Below, one piece after another: positions 1 to 8,751 of a stretch of 64,000 nucleotides of DNA. A program made the position numbers and the translations under genes. Source of the stretch: Galbibacter sp038433465 (GTDB lineage Bacteria; Bacteroidota; Bacteroidia; Flavobacteriales; Flavobacteriaceae). The stretch covers positions 10,587-74,586 of the forward strand of contig NZ_JAESVF010000011.1 of NCBI RefSeq assembly GCF_038433465.1, given 5' to 3'. The stretch's first letter is position 1, and each line of letters starts with the position of its first letter. The notes below the pieces were generated by a model. The model worked only from the letters and a program-made list of their open reading frames with translations. It was not told the origin of the DNA and made no database searches.

Positions 1-894
1 AGCATAAAGAGTTTCTGGAGTTACATATCCGTCTGGACCGTTACTTGCAGTAGCAAGGTAAGCCGACTGATGGTAATACCACCATTTTTCTCCGCTCATC
101 ATTTTAGGTAAGCGAGCTACATCTTTTATCCCCATATAACTATCTAAAGAAACTGTAAATTCTGCAGGAGCATTTGCACCACTTTTAGTAGTTACAATTA
201 CAACCCCGTTAGAACCTCTAGAACCGTAAATAGCAGTCGAAGAAGCATCTTTTAAAATATCCATACGTTGGATATCTTGCGGATTTAAGAAATCGATATT
301 GTCTGTAGGAACCCCATCAACAACAAAAAGAGGGTTGGTGTTTTCACCTAAAGAGTTCTTACCTCTAATGGTAATGTTAAACCCATCTCCGATACGTCCT
401 GTAGAAGGCGAAATTTGCACCCCAGGAACATTACCTTGTAACGACTCTAAAGGGTTGTTCATACTTCTTTCGGTAAGCGACTCAGAGTCTAAACTTCCTA
501 CGGCACCAGTTAAATCAGATTTTTTTTGCGTTCCATATCCAATTACCACAACTTCCTCCAACGATTGCGTATCGGGTTGTAAAGTAATATTCATGGTTGT
601 AGATCCGTTCAATGCGTATTCTTGAGTTTTAAACCCAATATACGTAATTACTAATGTTGCATCTGTAGAAGCTACATTAATAGAAAAGTTCCCATCAAAG
701 TCGGTTGTAGTACCATTTGATGTTCCTTTTTCAATAACATTAACTCCAGGGAGTGGCGTATTGGTTTCTGCCTCAATAATTGTCCCTGTAATGGTTGCAT
801 TTTGTTGTCCATAACTCACTAGAGAGAAACAGCAAATAAGAATTACTGTTAGTAAGTAATGACTTTTTGTTTTAAACAGTGGATTGGTTTTCAT
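1..894 (-). CDS. SusC/RagA-type TonB-dependent receptor, N-terminal part (cut by window edge)
   Basis: The reading frame is open from an ATG at 894 to the window edge (298 codons), so only the start of a receptor normally about 1000 residues long is present. It shows a signal peptide ending near LVSYGQQ, a carboxypeptidase-regulatory-like domain (about residues 24-105, with ITGTIIEAETNTPLPGV), then the plug with DVVVI-like SLEEVVVIGYGTQKK, FVVDGVPTD and YGSRGSNGVVIVTTKSG. This is the outer-membrane channel that imports oligosaccharides together with a SusD lipoprotein, presumably the next gene outside the window. It diverges from the LacI-family gene. An operator-like palindrome (956-969) touches its candidate -7 box. 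By context the substrate is probably a uronate-containing glycan, which is inference. Family call is firm; substrate is not. Confidence 0.93.
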   Translation of the reverse strand, partial: MKTNPLFKTKSHYLLTVILICCFSLVSYGQQNATITGTIIEAETNTPLPGVNVIEKGTSNGTTTDFDGNFSINVASTDATLVITYIGFKTQEYALNGSTTMNITLQPDTQSLEEVVVIGYGTQKKSDLTGAVGSLDSESLTERSMNNPLESLQGNVPGVQISPSTGRIGDGFNITIRGKNSLGENTNPLFVVDGVPTDNIDFLNPQDIQRMDILKDASSTAIYGSRGSNGVVIVTTKSGANAPAEFTVSLDSYMGIKDVARLPKMMSGEKWWYYHQSAYLATASNGPDGYVTPETLYA

Positions 895-955
895 GATGAT
901 TGTTAGATTGTTTTCTTAATACAGTTAGTTTATTAAACATTAAATTTTAGTTAAT

Positions 956-969
956 TGTAATCGATTGCA
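956..969. promoter_or_regulatory. LacI-type operator palindrome, susC side
   Basis: The sequence TGTAATCGATTGCA is a 14-bp palindrome centred on CG with a single mismatched pair. It lies directly beside a candidate minus-strand -7 box (970-977). The same word recurs at 1152, 5863 and 11924. LacI-family repressors bind CG-centred palindromes of this kind. Confidence 0.7.
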
Positions 970-977
970 CGAATCTA
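970..977 (-). promoter_or_regulatory. Candidate -7 box for the left-edge susC
   Basis: Read on the minus strand this is TAGATTCG, one mismatch from the Bacteroidota -7 consensus TAnnTTTG. It is about 76 bases upstream of the start codon and abuts the operator at 956-969, so a bound repressor would cover the transcription start. Confidence 0.4.
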
Positions 978-1151
978 AGTAATAAGTATTAAAAAACAAA
1001 TTTTTAGTATAAAAAAATATCAAAATGATAATTTAAACCTACTAAATTTAACAGAATAACATCAATTTTTGTAATTTTTAGGTTGCAATATGCTATTTTT
1101 TAGTATTTTGCATTTTATTCTGTTGTCAGAATTATCAAAAACTATTTCAAT

Positions 1152-1165
1152 TGTAATCGATAACA
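1152..1165. promoter_or_regulatory. LacI-type operator palindrome, lacI side
   Basis: TGTAATCGATAACA matches the other three palindromes of the window at 12 or 13 of 14 positions. It is 28 bases upstream of the -7 box of the regulator gene, so it may serve autoregulation or looping with the site at 956. Confidence 0.65.
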
Positions 1166-1192
1166 TTAAAAATAGTTTATCATAAGATTTTT

Positions 1193-1200
1193 TACTTTTG
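1193..1200 (+). promoter_or_regulatory. -7 box of the LacI-family regulator gene
   Basis: TACTTTTG is an exact TAnnTTTG match, 31 bases upstream of the ATG at 1232. No convincing -33 TTTG is seen at the expected distance. Confidence 0.5.
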
Positions 1201-1231
1201 TAGAATCTTTTCAACAGCCAAGAAAAATTTA

Positions 1232-2248
1232 ATGAGCGAGAAAACAACAATTTACGATATCGCAAAGGCGTTAAACGTTACTGCAGCTACGGTATCGAGA
1301 GCTTTAAATAACAACCCGAAAATAAGTGCAGCAACACGAAAGCTCGTTATGGAAACAGCTGCAAAAATGAATTACAAGCAAAATAAATTAGCTTTAGCAT
1401 TAAAAAGTGGGAAAAGTAACAACGTTGGAGTTATTGTTCCTTATATCGATAGAAATTTCTTCTCTGCAATTATTCGAGGGATAGAAGAGGAGTTGTACCC
1501 ATTGGGGTATCACGTAATAATTTGCCAAACACATGAAGAAGAAAGTGCTGAAGTTGACAATATTAATGCACTTTTAAATGCTCAGGTTGACGGAATTTTA
1601 ATGTCGGTTTCTAAATTAACGACCCAAACTTCGCATTTTGAACATGTTTTAAACAAAGATGTTCCTTTGGTGTTTTTTGATAGAAAGAAAGATGTAAAAG
1701 GTGTTAGCACCGTAACTATCGACGATTATCAAGCGGGGTACAATGCTACAAAACATTTAATTGAGCAGGGTTGTTCTAAAATTGCGCATTTGTCTGGAGA
1801 TTGGGCATTAGAGATTTATCAAAACAGGTATAAAGGCTACAAACAAGCATTGCTAGATCATGGTTTGGAGTTTAATGAAGATTATGTAATTAAGACCAAA
1901 AGTGATATTAAAGCCGGACACAAATCGGTTGAAACTTTATTGGCTTTGGATACACCACCAGACGCAATATTTTCTTCGAGTGATTATGTAGCGTTGGGAG
2001 TAATTCAGGAATTAAAAAAACGAGGAATCCGAATTCCAGAAGACTTTTGTGTAATTGGTTTCAGTAACGAACCGTTTACAAAATTTATGGAATTATCAAT
2101 GAGTACTGTAGACCAATTACCGGTAGAAATGGGTAAAATGTCGGCAAAGGTATTTTTAGAGCAGGTAAAAGAATCGAGTGTTAAAATAGAGAAGAAAGTA
2201 GTGTTGGCGCCTAGCTTAAAAATTAGAGCGACTTCAACTAAAAAATAA
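1232..2248 (+). CDS. LacI-family transcriptional regulator of uronate use
   Basis: A 338-residue protein, the usual length for the family. The N-terminal helix-turn-helix (residues about 6-26, TIYDIAKALNVTAATVSRALN) is followed by the hinge and a periplasmic-binding-protein-like sensor domain (from about residue 62, NVGVIVPYIDRNFF) that ends in the usual FCVIGFSNEP and MSTVDQ segments. It should repress (or in some Bacteroidota homologues activate) the neighbouring hexuronate genes and respond to a sugar or sugar acid. Four palindromes of its expected type lie at promoters in this locus. It diverges from susC and converges with uxaA, from which a strong hairpin separates it. Effector identity cannot be read from sequence. 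Confidence 0.93.
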   Translation: MSEKTTIYDIAKALNVTAATVSRALNNNPKISAATRKLVMETAAKMNYKQNKLALALKSGKSNNVGVIVPYIDRNFFSAIIRGIEEELYPLGYHVIICQTHEEESAEVDNINALLNAQVDGILMSVSKLTTQTSHFEHVLNKDVPLVFFDRKKDVKGVSTVTIDDYQAGYNATKHLIEQGCSKIAHLSGDWALEIYQNRYKGYKQALLDHGLEFNEDYVIKTKSDIKAGHKSVETLLALDTPPDAIFSSSDYVALGVIQELKKRGIRIPEDFCVIGFSNEPFTKFMELSMSTVDQLPVEMGKMSAKVFLEQVKESSVKIEKKVVLAPSLKIRATSTKK

Positions 2249-2291
2249 TATTCCAATAAGCTACAATAAATTGTAAGACTTATTGGAATAT
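2248..2291. terminator. Bidirectional hairpin between lacI and uxaA
   Basis: Arms ATATTCCAATAAG (2248-2260) and CTTATTGGAATAT (2279-2291) pair perfectly over 13 bp with an 18-base loop. It sits between two converging genes and can end transcription from both sides. Confidence 0.75.
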
Positions 2292-2306
2292 TGTATCTAA
2301 ATTTTA

Positions 2307-3926
2307 TTAAAGTGAAACTCCACGTTTCCACGGAATAAAATCGTTTTGATTTAATTCCATCGCTTTTGTTTTCTTACCGTTGGCAATATCAATAATATAT
2401 TCAAGTAATACGGTAGCCATTTCTTCAATTGATTTTTCCCCACGAATAATAGCGCCTGTATCGATATCGATAATATCGGGCATTTTTAAGGCTAATTCTG
2501 AATTGGAAGCCACTTTTACCACTGGAGTTACAGGGTTTCCTGTAGGAGTTCCTAAACCAGTTGTAAATAAAATAATGTTGGCACCAGCTCCAGCCATTGC
2601 TGTAGTACTTTCTACATCGTTTCCTGGAGTACATAAAAGATTCAGCCCAGGTTTGGTAACATATTCGCCGTAATCGAGCACTTCGATAATAGGAGAAGAG
2701 CCTCCTTTTTTTGCTGCTCCAGCCGATTTCATTGCATCAGTAATAAGTCCGTCTTTAATATTCCCCGGTGAAGGATTCATATCAAAACCAGAGCCTGCAT
2801 CTACTACCGATTTTTCAAAGTCTTTCATCAATTGTAAAAAGCGTGTACTTTGTTTTTCATCTACACAGCGGTTTACAAGTTCTTGTTCAACACCACATAA
2901 TTCAGGGAATTCCGATAGGATAGCAGTACCGTTTAAGGCCGCAATAATGTCGGAAACATGACCAAGGGTTGGATTTGCAGAAATTCCAGAAAAACCGTCG
3001 GAACCACCACATTCGAGTCCGATTTTAAGTTTTGAAAGTGGGGCAGGTTGTCTTGTAATTTGATTTGCCTTTTTAATTTCAGCAAAAGAATCTTCGATAA
3101 TAGTATTCAGCATTTCCTCAACAGTTCCCATTTTTTGCTGTTCGTAAATTATAATGGGTTTTTCTGTATTTGGAGCTACTTTATCCAATGCATCTTTAAA
3201 AATTTGAATCTGAAGGTTTTGACATCCAAGACTCAAAACAGTTGCACCAGCAACATTGGGGTTGTTAACATAACCTGCTAGAAGGCGTGCCAAACTTTCG
3301 GAATCTTGACGAATACCGCCACAACCTCCTTGATGTGTAATAAATTTCACATCGATATTATCAAAAACAGGAACTGTGTCTTGAGTTACATCTTGTTGTT
3401 GCGTGTTTTCATTTTGATTGATAAGAGAGCGAAGTAACAATCTGTGTTTATTTACATCTTGATTGAGTAACTCTTTTTCAAACACTTCTTTTAAAACTTC
3501 AATATTTCTGTTTTCACAAAAAACCAGAGGAAAGAACAACCAAACATTACGAGTTCCAACTTGACCATCGGCTCTGTGATATCCGTTAAAAGTACGGTCT
3601 TTCCATTTCGAAATATCGGGAGCTGTCCACTTAACTTCTTCAGTCTTTCCTGTAACTTTCTCGGTATTATGCGTAACGTTTTCAGTAGTAATTACGGCAC
3701 CTTTTTCTATTTTTTTGCTAGCACTTCCAACCAAAACCCCATACATATATATCTTGTCGGAAACCTCTAAGGTTTCTAAAGCAATTTTATGTTTCGCCTT
3801 TACGTCGGTTCGTAGGGTGATGTTTGCTCCTTCAAATGCGACAACACTATTGGCTGTTAAGTTTTTTAAAGCTACAGCAACATTGTCATCTGGATGTACT
3901 TTTATCAATTCTTTTTCCATAGTCAA
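2307..3926 (-). CDS. uxaA: Altronate dehydratase (UxaA)
   Basis: A 539-residue enzyme that dehydrates D-altronate to 2-keto-3-deoxygluconate in the cytosol, the third step of galacturonate breakdown. The N-terminal SAF domain (about residues 1-95) is followed by the large UxaA/GarD catalytic region with GYHRADGQVGTRN, THQGGCGGIRQD, LGLECGGSDGFSGISANP-type and TTGLGTPTGNP segments. The cysteines in these segments are the expected metal ligands. Length fits the full family. The start could be M1 or M3 (MEKEL). It is separated from uxaB by 378 bases holding a REP-like element. No operator palindrome was found upstream, so it may be read from its own unregulated promoter or by readthrough. Confidence 0.94.
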   Translation of the reverse strand: MTMEKELIKVHPDDNVAVALKNLTANSVVAFEGANITLRTDVKAKHKIALETLEVSDKIYMYGVLVGSASKKIEKGAVITTENVTHNTEKVTGKTEEVKWTAPDISKWKDRTFNGYHRADGQVGTRNVWLFFPLVFCENRNIEVLKEVFEKELLNQDVNKHRLLLRSLINQNENTQQQDVTQDTVPVFDNIDVKFITHQGGCGGIRQDSESLARLLAGYVNNPNVAGATVLSLGCQNLQIQIFKDALDKVAPNTEKPIIIYEQQKMGTVEEMLNTIIEDSFAEIKKANQITRQPAPLSKLKIGLECGGSDGFSGISANPTLGHVSDIIAALNGTAILSEFPELCGVEQELVNRCVDEKQSTRFLQLMKDFEKSVVDAGSGFDMNPSPGNIKDGLITDAMKSAGAAKKGGSSPIIEVLDYGEYVTKPGLNLLCTPGNDVESTTAMAGAGANIILFTTGLGTPTGNPVTPVVKVASNSELALKMPDIIDIDTGAIIRGEKSIEEMATVLLEYIIDIANGKKTKAMELNQNDFIPWKRGVSL

Positions 3927-4304
3927 TCAATTTAACTCGTTATGTGGTTTTGAGTTTTGGCTATAATTTTAACCATTTACATTTTATGTTTTTAATATAG
4001 TAATCTCAGTTTGATATAAATTCAATTTTAATACACTTGTAACCTTTTTAATAGGTCACCTTTTCATATTAAAAATATTGAATATCCGTAATGTGTCATA
4101 TCAAGATTAAAATGTCAGGTCGAGCGTAGTCGAGACCCTATTTAAAGCGATTAAGCCAAATAACCTCTCGACTGCGCTCGAGGTGACAGTATTGTATTAT
4201 GACAGATTGCGAACAATCATAAAAAATATATCTAATTCAGATTAATAATCAATTATCAAATGGTTTTTCTCTTTGTGAGATTTATGTTTTTAGTCGAAAT
4301 GAAT
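3927..4304. other. Intergenic spacer between uxaB and uxaA
   Basis: 378 bases without a gene. The right two-fifths is the palindromic repeat listed at 4077-4226. The part next to uxaA is AT-rich and should hold its promoter, but no clear TAnnTTTG box or LacI-type operator was recognised. Confidence 0.5.
4077..4226 (+). repeat. Compound palindromic (REP-like) element, copy 1
   Basis: About 150 bases found again, nearly complete, at 46068-46212 in the same orientation and at 26471-26580 inverted. Two 26-bp arms of opposite orientation (4113-4138 and 4164-4190), each itself a small palindrome around CTCGA...TCGAG, enclose a shared centre containing TTTAAAG and TTAAGCC. Flanks such as TTGAATATCCGTAATGT and ACAATCATAAAAAA are also shared with copy 2. 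No open reading frame is inside. Confidence 0.85.
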
Positions 4305-5759
4305 TTAACTATTTACGAAACTTCCTTTAAAATTATTAAATCCTTTTTCAACTCCGTTTGCATCAATTTCTTCAAATGCCTTTGCTACAGCTTCCGTTAA
4401 GCCTTCTACTTTAGTAAGGTCTTCATCCCAAAAACTAGAATTTGCTAATACAGTAGTTGCTGTTTGCGTATAATCGTTTAAATTCCATGCTTCTTTAAAT
4501 GAATTTACAATGCTTGCATCATCTTGTACAGGAAGTGTTTTTCCATTCCAAGTGCCTTTGTAAAAACGAATTAAGCAAGCAAATGCATATGTTAAGTGAA
4601 GCGGAATTGTATTGTTTTCTTTCTGAAACGTCAATAAACTTGGTAGTACACGAACTTTAAATTTTGAAACAGAATTTAATGCGATGCTTGAAAGTAAATG
4701 TTTGATGAACGGATTTCGGAAACGGTCAAAAACTTCGTTTGCAAAATCTTCAAGCTCCTTTTTATCAAGCTCTAAGGTTTCAATAATTTCTTCAAAAACA
4801 GTTTCTTTTACAAATTTTCCGGTAAAATCATTATCGATAGTTTCTTTTACTGTTTCGTTTCCGTAGAGTAAAGAAAACGGAACCATAACCGTGTGTGCAC
4901 CGTTTAAAATACGCACTTTACGTGTTCTGTAAGGTTGCATATTTTTGACAATAAGCACATTTAAATCGGTTTTATCAAAAGGTAGCTTCGCTTTTAATTC
5001 TTCATCACCTTCAATAACCCATAGGAAAAACTTCTCTGCAGTAACAATTAAATTATCCTTGTAATCCAGTTCTTTATTATACGCCTCAATTTCGTCTTTT
5101 GGATATCCAGGAACGATACGGTCTACCAAAGTGTTATGGAAGCTGTTTGCGTTTAAAACCCAATTTTTAAAACCTTCTTCTAGTTTCCAATCGCTGATGT
5201 ATTTTAAAATGATGTCTTTTAAAGTATCGGCGTTGTAATTAATTAATTCGCATGGAATAATGGTTAGACCTTTGTTTTCATCACCATTAAAATGCTTATA
5301 TCTTTCGTGTAAAAGCACTGTTAATTTTGCAGGAAAAGAGGAGGGAGGTTGCATATCTGGGCGATCTGCTTCGTTGTATGCAATACCAGCTTCCGTAGTG
5401 TTAGAAATAACAAAACTAAGTTCTTCTTCATGCGCAAGCGCTTTGTATTGATCGAATTCAGTATAAGGATTAATTCCGTTTACAATGGTGCTAATTAATT
5501 CTTTTTCTTGAACTTCTTCCCCTTTGTAAATCCCTTTCATGAACAAGGTGTACAAACCATCTTGTTCATTTAACATAGGAACTAGTCCTCTGTCTATTGG
5601 TTGTACAACTGCAACCCCAGCATTAAAATCAGCTTTCTTATTTAGCTCTTGAATAGCATAATCTACAAAGGCTCTTAAGAAATTACCTTCTCCAAATTGC
5701 ACAATTTTAATTGGAGGTGTTGCCGTTAAATTTGTATTTTCTCTGTTTAAATTTTTCAT
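4305..5759 (-). CDS. uxaB: Tagaturonate reductase (altronate oxidoreductase)
   Basis: A 484-residue member of the long-chain mannitol/altronate dehydrogenase family, which reduces D-tagaturonate to D-altronate with NADH. Visible are the N-terminal nucleotide-binding segment (about residue 20, VQFGEGNFLRAFVDY) and the family's K-x4-N-x2-H catalytic motif in RKVRILNGAHTVM (about residue 280). Length is typical of UxaB. It has its own promoter: a perfect -7 box at 5859-5866 overlaps an operator palindrome, so it is a separate transcript from the dct-kdg-uxaC operon although it follows on the same strand. A UxuB-type fructuronate reductase is less likely because uxaA, not uxuA, is next to it. Confidence 0.92.
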   Translation of the reverse strand: MKNLNRENTNLTATPPIKIVQFGEGNFLRAFVDYAIQELNKKADFNAGVAVVQPIDRGLVPMLNEQDGLYTLFMKGIYKGEEVQEKELISTIVNGINPYTEFDQYKALAHEEELSFVISNTTEAGIAYNEADRPDMQPPSSFPAKLTVLLHERYKHFNGDENKGLTIIPCELINYNADTLKDIILKYISDWKLEEGFKNWVLNANSFHNTLVDRIVPGYPKDEIEAYNKELDYKDNLIVTAEKFFLWVIEGDEELKAKLPFDKTDLNVLIVKNMQPYRTRKVRILNGAHTVMVPFSLLYGNETVKETIDNDFTGKFVKETVFEEIIETLELDKKELEDFANEVFDRFRNPFIKHLLSSIALNSVSKFKVRVLPSLLTFQKENNTIPLHLTYAFACLIRFYKGTWNGKTLPVQDDASIVNSFKEAWNLNDYTQTATTVLANSSFWDEDLTKVEGLTEAVAKAFEEIDANGVEKGFNNFKGSFVNS

Positions 5760-5858
5760 TTTTTCTTTTTTATCTTGTTGTCTTACTCTGTAGTAGTTAA
5801 CTGCTGAGTAGAAAAGCCTTTTTGTAAATTATGAACCTTTTGTTTTTCAATAACGGGA

Positions 5859-5866
5859 CAAAGGTA
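5859..5866 (-). promoter_or_regulatory. -7 box of uxaB
   Basis: Minus-strand TACCTTTG matches TAnnTTTG exactly and lies 100 bases upstream of the uxaB start. Its last four bases are shared with the operator at 5863-5876. Confidence 0.55.
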
Positions 5867-5876
5867 ATCGATTACA
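5863..5876. promoter_or_regulatory. LacI-type operator palindrome upstream of uxaB
   Basis: GGTAATCGATTACA is palindromic over 14 bp with one mismatched outer pair, and on the minus strand reads TGTAATCGATTACC. It overlaps the uxaB -7 box, the position expected for a repressor that blocks polymerase. Confidence 0.72.
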
Positions 5877-5942
5877 CTATAATTTAAAAAGACTGTTTTT
5901 TATATCAAATCAAACTAAAATTGATTGTTGAGTTTATTTATT

Positions 5943-7238
5943 TTAAAATCCAAAAACTTCTGGAAGCCATAAAGTAAGCTGTGGGAAATATGTCACTAAA
6001 AATAAAGCGAATATCATAGCTAAAAATAGTGGTACCAGTGGTTTTATAACTTTTTCGATGCTTGTTTTTGCGACACCAACTCCAACAAAGAGTACAGATC
6101 CTACCGGAGGAGTACATAGTCCGATACACAAGTTCAATACCATGATGATACCAAATTGTACAGGATCCATTCCAAGTTCGGTTACAACTGGTAAAAATAT
6201 TGGTGTGAAAATTAATACCGCAGGCGTCATATCCATAAAGATTCCTACGAAAAGTAATAATAAGTTGATAATTAATAAAATAACAATTGGGTTATCACTA
6301 AGTCCTAATAATAACGTACTGATGTTCTGCGGAATGTTTTCAAAAGACATTACCCACGACATACTCATTGATGCGCCAATTAGTAGCATTACAATTGCAG
6401 TTGTTGAAGCCGAATTTAAAAGTACTTCTGGTAGGTTTTTAAATGAAATTTCTTTGTAAACAAAGCCGAGAATCAATGTATATAAAACTGCAATTGCTGA
6501 AGCTTCAGTAGCAGTAAAAATACCTAAAACAATTCCGCCGATAACAATAACCAACAATAGTAAACTTGGAACAGCGTCTACAAAAGTTCTAAATACTTCT
6601 TTTAAGCTACTTCGCTTACCAACATTGTATTTCTTCTTTTTTGCCCATACAGCAGCAACAATCATTAAAAATAATCCGGTTAAAATTCCAGGGATATAAC
6701 CAGCCAAAAATAACGCCGCGATGGAAACACCACCACTTGCCAAAGAATAAACAATAAGTACGTTACTTGGAGGAATAATCAAACCAGTCGTAGCCGATGT
6801 AATATTTACAGCTACTCCAAACTCTTTTGAGTAGCCTTCTTTTTCCATTTCTGGTCCTAAAATACTTCCCATAGCCGATGCCGATGCCATTGCCGAACCA
6901 GCAATTGCACCCATAAGCATAGCTGCAATTACATTGATTAATGCCAATCCTCCAGGGAAAGAACCCACCAGTGTTTTGGCAAATGCAATGAGTCGATGGG
7001 CAATACCACCTTTATTCATGAGTTCGCCCGAGAGGACAAAAAACGGGATGGCGAGCAAGGCAAAACTATCGAGTCCAGTTGCCATTCGTTGTGCCACCGT
7101 TGTAAAAGCTGGCATTGATGGAATGGTTACCAACATGGTTAGCAAAGATGAAATTGTAATACTCCATGCCACAGGAGTTCCTATGGCGAGCAAGCATATA
7201 AAACTTATAACTAATACGAGAACAGGTATATATTCCAT
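5943..7238 (-). CDS. TRAP transporter large permease subunit (DctM)
   Basis: A 431-residue, highly hydrophobic protein with about a dozen membrane segments, the normal length and make-up of the DctM family of the inner membrane. It carries family segments such as AIPFFVLSGELMNKGG, IPPSNVLIVYS and LCIGLCTPPVGSVLFVG. It performs sodium-driven uptake with DctQ and the binding protein DctP. It is the last gene of the operon uxaC-kdgK-kdgA-dctP-dctQ-dctM; the gap to dctQ is 5 bases. The genetic context points to a hexuronate as substrate. Substrate is inference from neighbours only. Confidence 0.93.
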   Translation of the reverse strand: MEYIPVLVLVISFICLLAIGTPVAWSITISSLLTMLVTIPSMPAFTTVAQRMATGLDSFALLAIPFFVLSGELMNKGGIAHRLIAFAKTLVGSFPGGLALINVIAAMLMGAIAGSAMASASAMGSILGPEMEKEGYSKEFGVAVNITSATTGLIIPPSNVLIVYSLASGGVSIAALFLAGYIPGILTGLFLMIVAAVWAKKKKYNVGKRSSLKEVFRTFVDAVPSLLLLVIVIGGIVLGIFTATEASAIAVLYTLILGFVYKEISFKNLPEVLLNSASTTAIVMLLIGASMSMSWVMSFENIPQNISTLLLGLSDNPIVILLIINLLLLFVGIFMDMTPAVLIFTPIFLPVVTELGMDPVQFGIIMVLNLCIGLCTPPVGSVLFVGVGVAKTSIEKVIKPLVPLFLAMIFALFLVTYFPQLTLWLPEVFGF

Positions 7239-7243
7239 AATAT

Positions 7244-7702
7244 TTATTTCTTTAAGATATCTGAGGTTTTGTAAAAAATGATAAGTAATCCGCTAATAGG
7301 AATTACAAGATACACTGCAAAAAGCGGCATGTTTAAAGCAGGGGAGTGTTGCCCCAAAATGTAAGTAATATAAACAAGTCGTATCCCTCCGATAACAAAG
7401 GCTAATAATGAAAATATGATAATGAGCATATTAACAATTACTTTCAATTTTTTTTGTGTTTTGGCACTCGATTTAGCTGGTAATACATCGATAGCTACGT
7501 GCATATTTCTTCCAGAAACGTAAGCAGCGCCCAATATTCCAACCCATATCATTAAGTAGCGTGCAAGTTCGTCGGTAAAAGAACTTGGTGTACCCGTAAT
7601 GTATCTGGTAAAAACTTGCCAAAGTACATTGAGTACCATCACAGCCATGATGAGTATTAAGGCTCTACTTAAAAAGAAATCAACTTTTTTTCTAAGATTC
7701 AT
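7244..7702 (-). CDS. TRAP transporter small permease subunit (DctQ)
   Basis: A 152-residue inner-membrane protein with four hydrophobic segments, matching the small DctQ component. The segment SFTDELARYLMIWVGILGAAYVSGRNMHVAIDVL is typical of the family's second helix and loop, which contact the large subunit. It lies between dctP (1-base gap) and dctM (5-base gap), so translation is probably coupled. Confidence 0.92.
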   Translation of the reverse strand: MNLRKKVDFFLSRALILIMAVMVLNVLWQVFTRYITGTPSSFTDELARYLMIWVGILGAAYVSGRNMHVAIDVLPAKSSAKTQKKLKVIVNMLIIIFSLLAFVIGGIRLVYITYILGQHSPALNMPLFAVYLVIPISGLLIIFYKTSDILKK

Positions 7703-7703
7703 T

Positions 7704-8684
7704 TTATTTGGTGTTTTTTATTTGTTGGATGAGGGCGTAAATTTCTTTGTCGTTTTTGTATTCATCGTAGATACTTTGAACTTCTTCAGCAAAAGGTTCT
7801 TTATCAGGATAAATAACTTCTACACCTTCTTTCTGAACGGCTTCTAATGCTTCTTTTTCTGAAGCTGCCCAAAGTTTTCTTTGGTTTACAACCGATCGGT
7901 CGGCGGCTTCTTGTAGCCACTCTTGCTCTTGAGGTGTTAAACTATTCCACAAATGTGTACCCAATACTAAAACATCTGGCAAGACAGTGTGTTCGTCTAA
8001 AGAATAATATTTACAAACTTCGTAATGCTTAGAAAGGTAAAAACTTGGCGGATTGTTTTCTGCGCCATCCACAACACCTTGTTGTAGAGAAGTGTACAAT
8101 TCTCCCCAAGAAATTGGAGTAGGAGAGCCACCCAAGCTACGTACCATATTCATGGCAGTAATACTTTCCATTACTCTTATTTTTAATCCTTTTAAATCAG
8201 ATGGGTTGTGTACTGGTTTCTCTTTGGTGTAAAAGCTTCTGCTTCCAGCATCGTAGTAACAAAGGCCTTTAAGCCAAAATTGAGTTCCTTCATCTAAAAG
8301 CGATTTTCCGATAGGCCCATCCAACACATTAAATGCGTGTTGTTTGTCTTTAAATAGAAAAGGAAGTCCGAGAACTCTCATCTTTGGGGCAAAGTTTTCT
8401 AAAACCCCAACAGATACTTTTGTCATATCCAAGCTCCCAATTTGAAGTAGTTCTAAACATTCGCGCTCAGAACCTAATTGTTGGTTTGGATAAATTTTAA
8501 TACTCATTTGTCCGCCTGAAATTTCTTCCAGGTCTTTCCCCATTTGCTCCATTGCTTTATGTACCGAATGGTTTACATCAAGTCCATGAGCTAGCTTGAT
8601 GGTTTTATGAGAGCTAATTTGATTGCACGAAATACAAACCAATAGCGATAGCAGTATGAGGGAAAATTTACAGTTAGTTTTCAT
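7704..8684 (-). CDS. TRAP transporter substrate-binding protein (DctP), probable lipoprotein
   Basis: A 326-residue DctP-family solute receptor. Family features include KLAHGLD, FPFLFKDKQHAF-like and the arginine segment LKGLKIRVMES with GSPTPISWGELYTSLQQGVVDGAENN, where the arginine normally binds the carboxylate of the ligand. The N-terminus has a short hydrophobic stretch ending in a cysteine (VCISC, Cys20), so the protein appears to be lipid-anchored rather than free in the periplasm; the residue three before the cysteine is unusual for a lipobox. As part of this operon it most likely binds galacturonate or glucuronate. Confidence 0.93.
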   Translation of the reverse strand: MKTNCKFSLILLSLLVCISCNQISSHKTIKLAHGLDVNHSVHKAMEQMGKDLEEISGGQMSIKIYPNQQLGSERECLELLQIGSLDMTKVSVGVLENFAPKMRVLGLPFLFKDKQHAFNVLDGPIGKSLLDEGTQFWLKGLCYYDAGSRSFYTKEKPVHNPSDLKGLKIRVMESITAMNMVRSLGGSPTPISWGELYTSLQQGVVDGAENNPPSFYLSKHYEVCKYYSLDEHTVLPDVLVLGTHLWNSLTPQEQEWLQEAADRSVVNQRKLWAASEKEALEAVQKEGVEVIYPDKEPFAEEVQSIYDEYKNDKEIYALIQQIKNTK

Positions 8685-8751
8685 CTACATTTTGGTTTAT
8701 TATGAATGCCATTTATCAATTTATAAATGGTTTAAAGTTTTGGTCGGTACT

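Noticed and set aside
3927..4076. Possible LacI-type operator before uxaA.
   Set aside because: The best word, GTAATCTCAGTTTGAT, lacks the palindrome and the CG centre, so it is not listed as a site.
5938..6459. Small open frames on both strands inside dctM and near other genes.
   Set aside because: They overlap strongly supported genes in other frames and show no domain, signal or start context. They are shadows of the true coding sequence.
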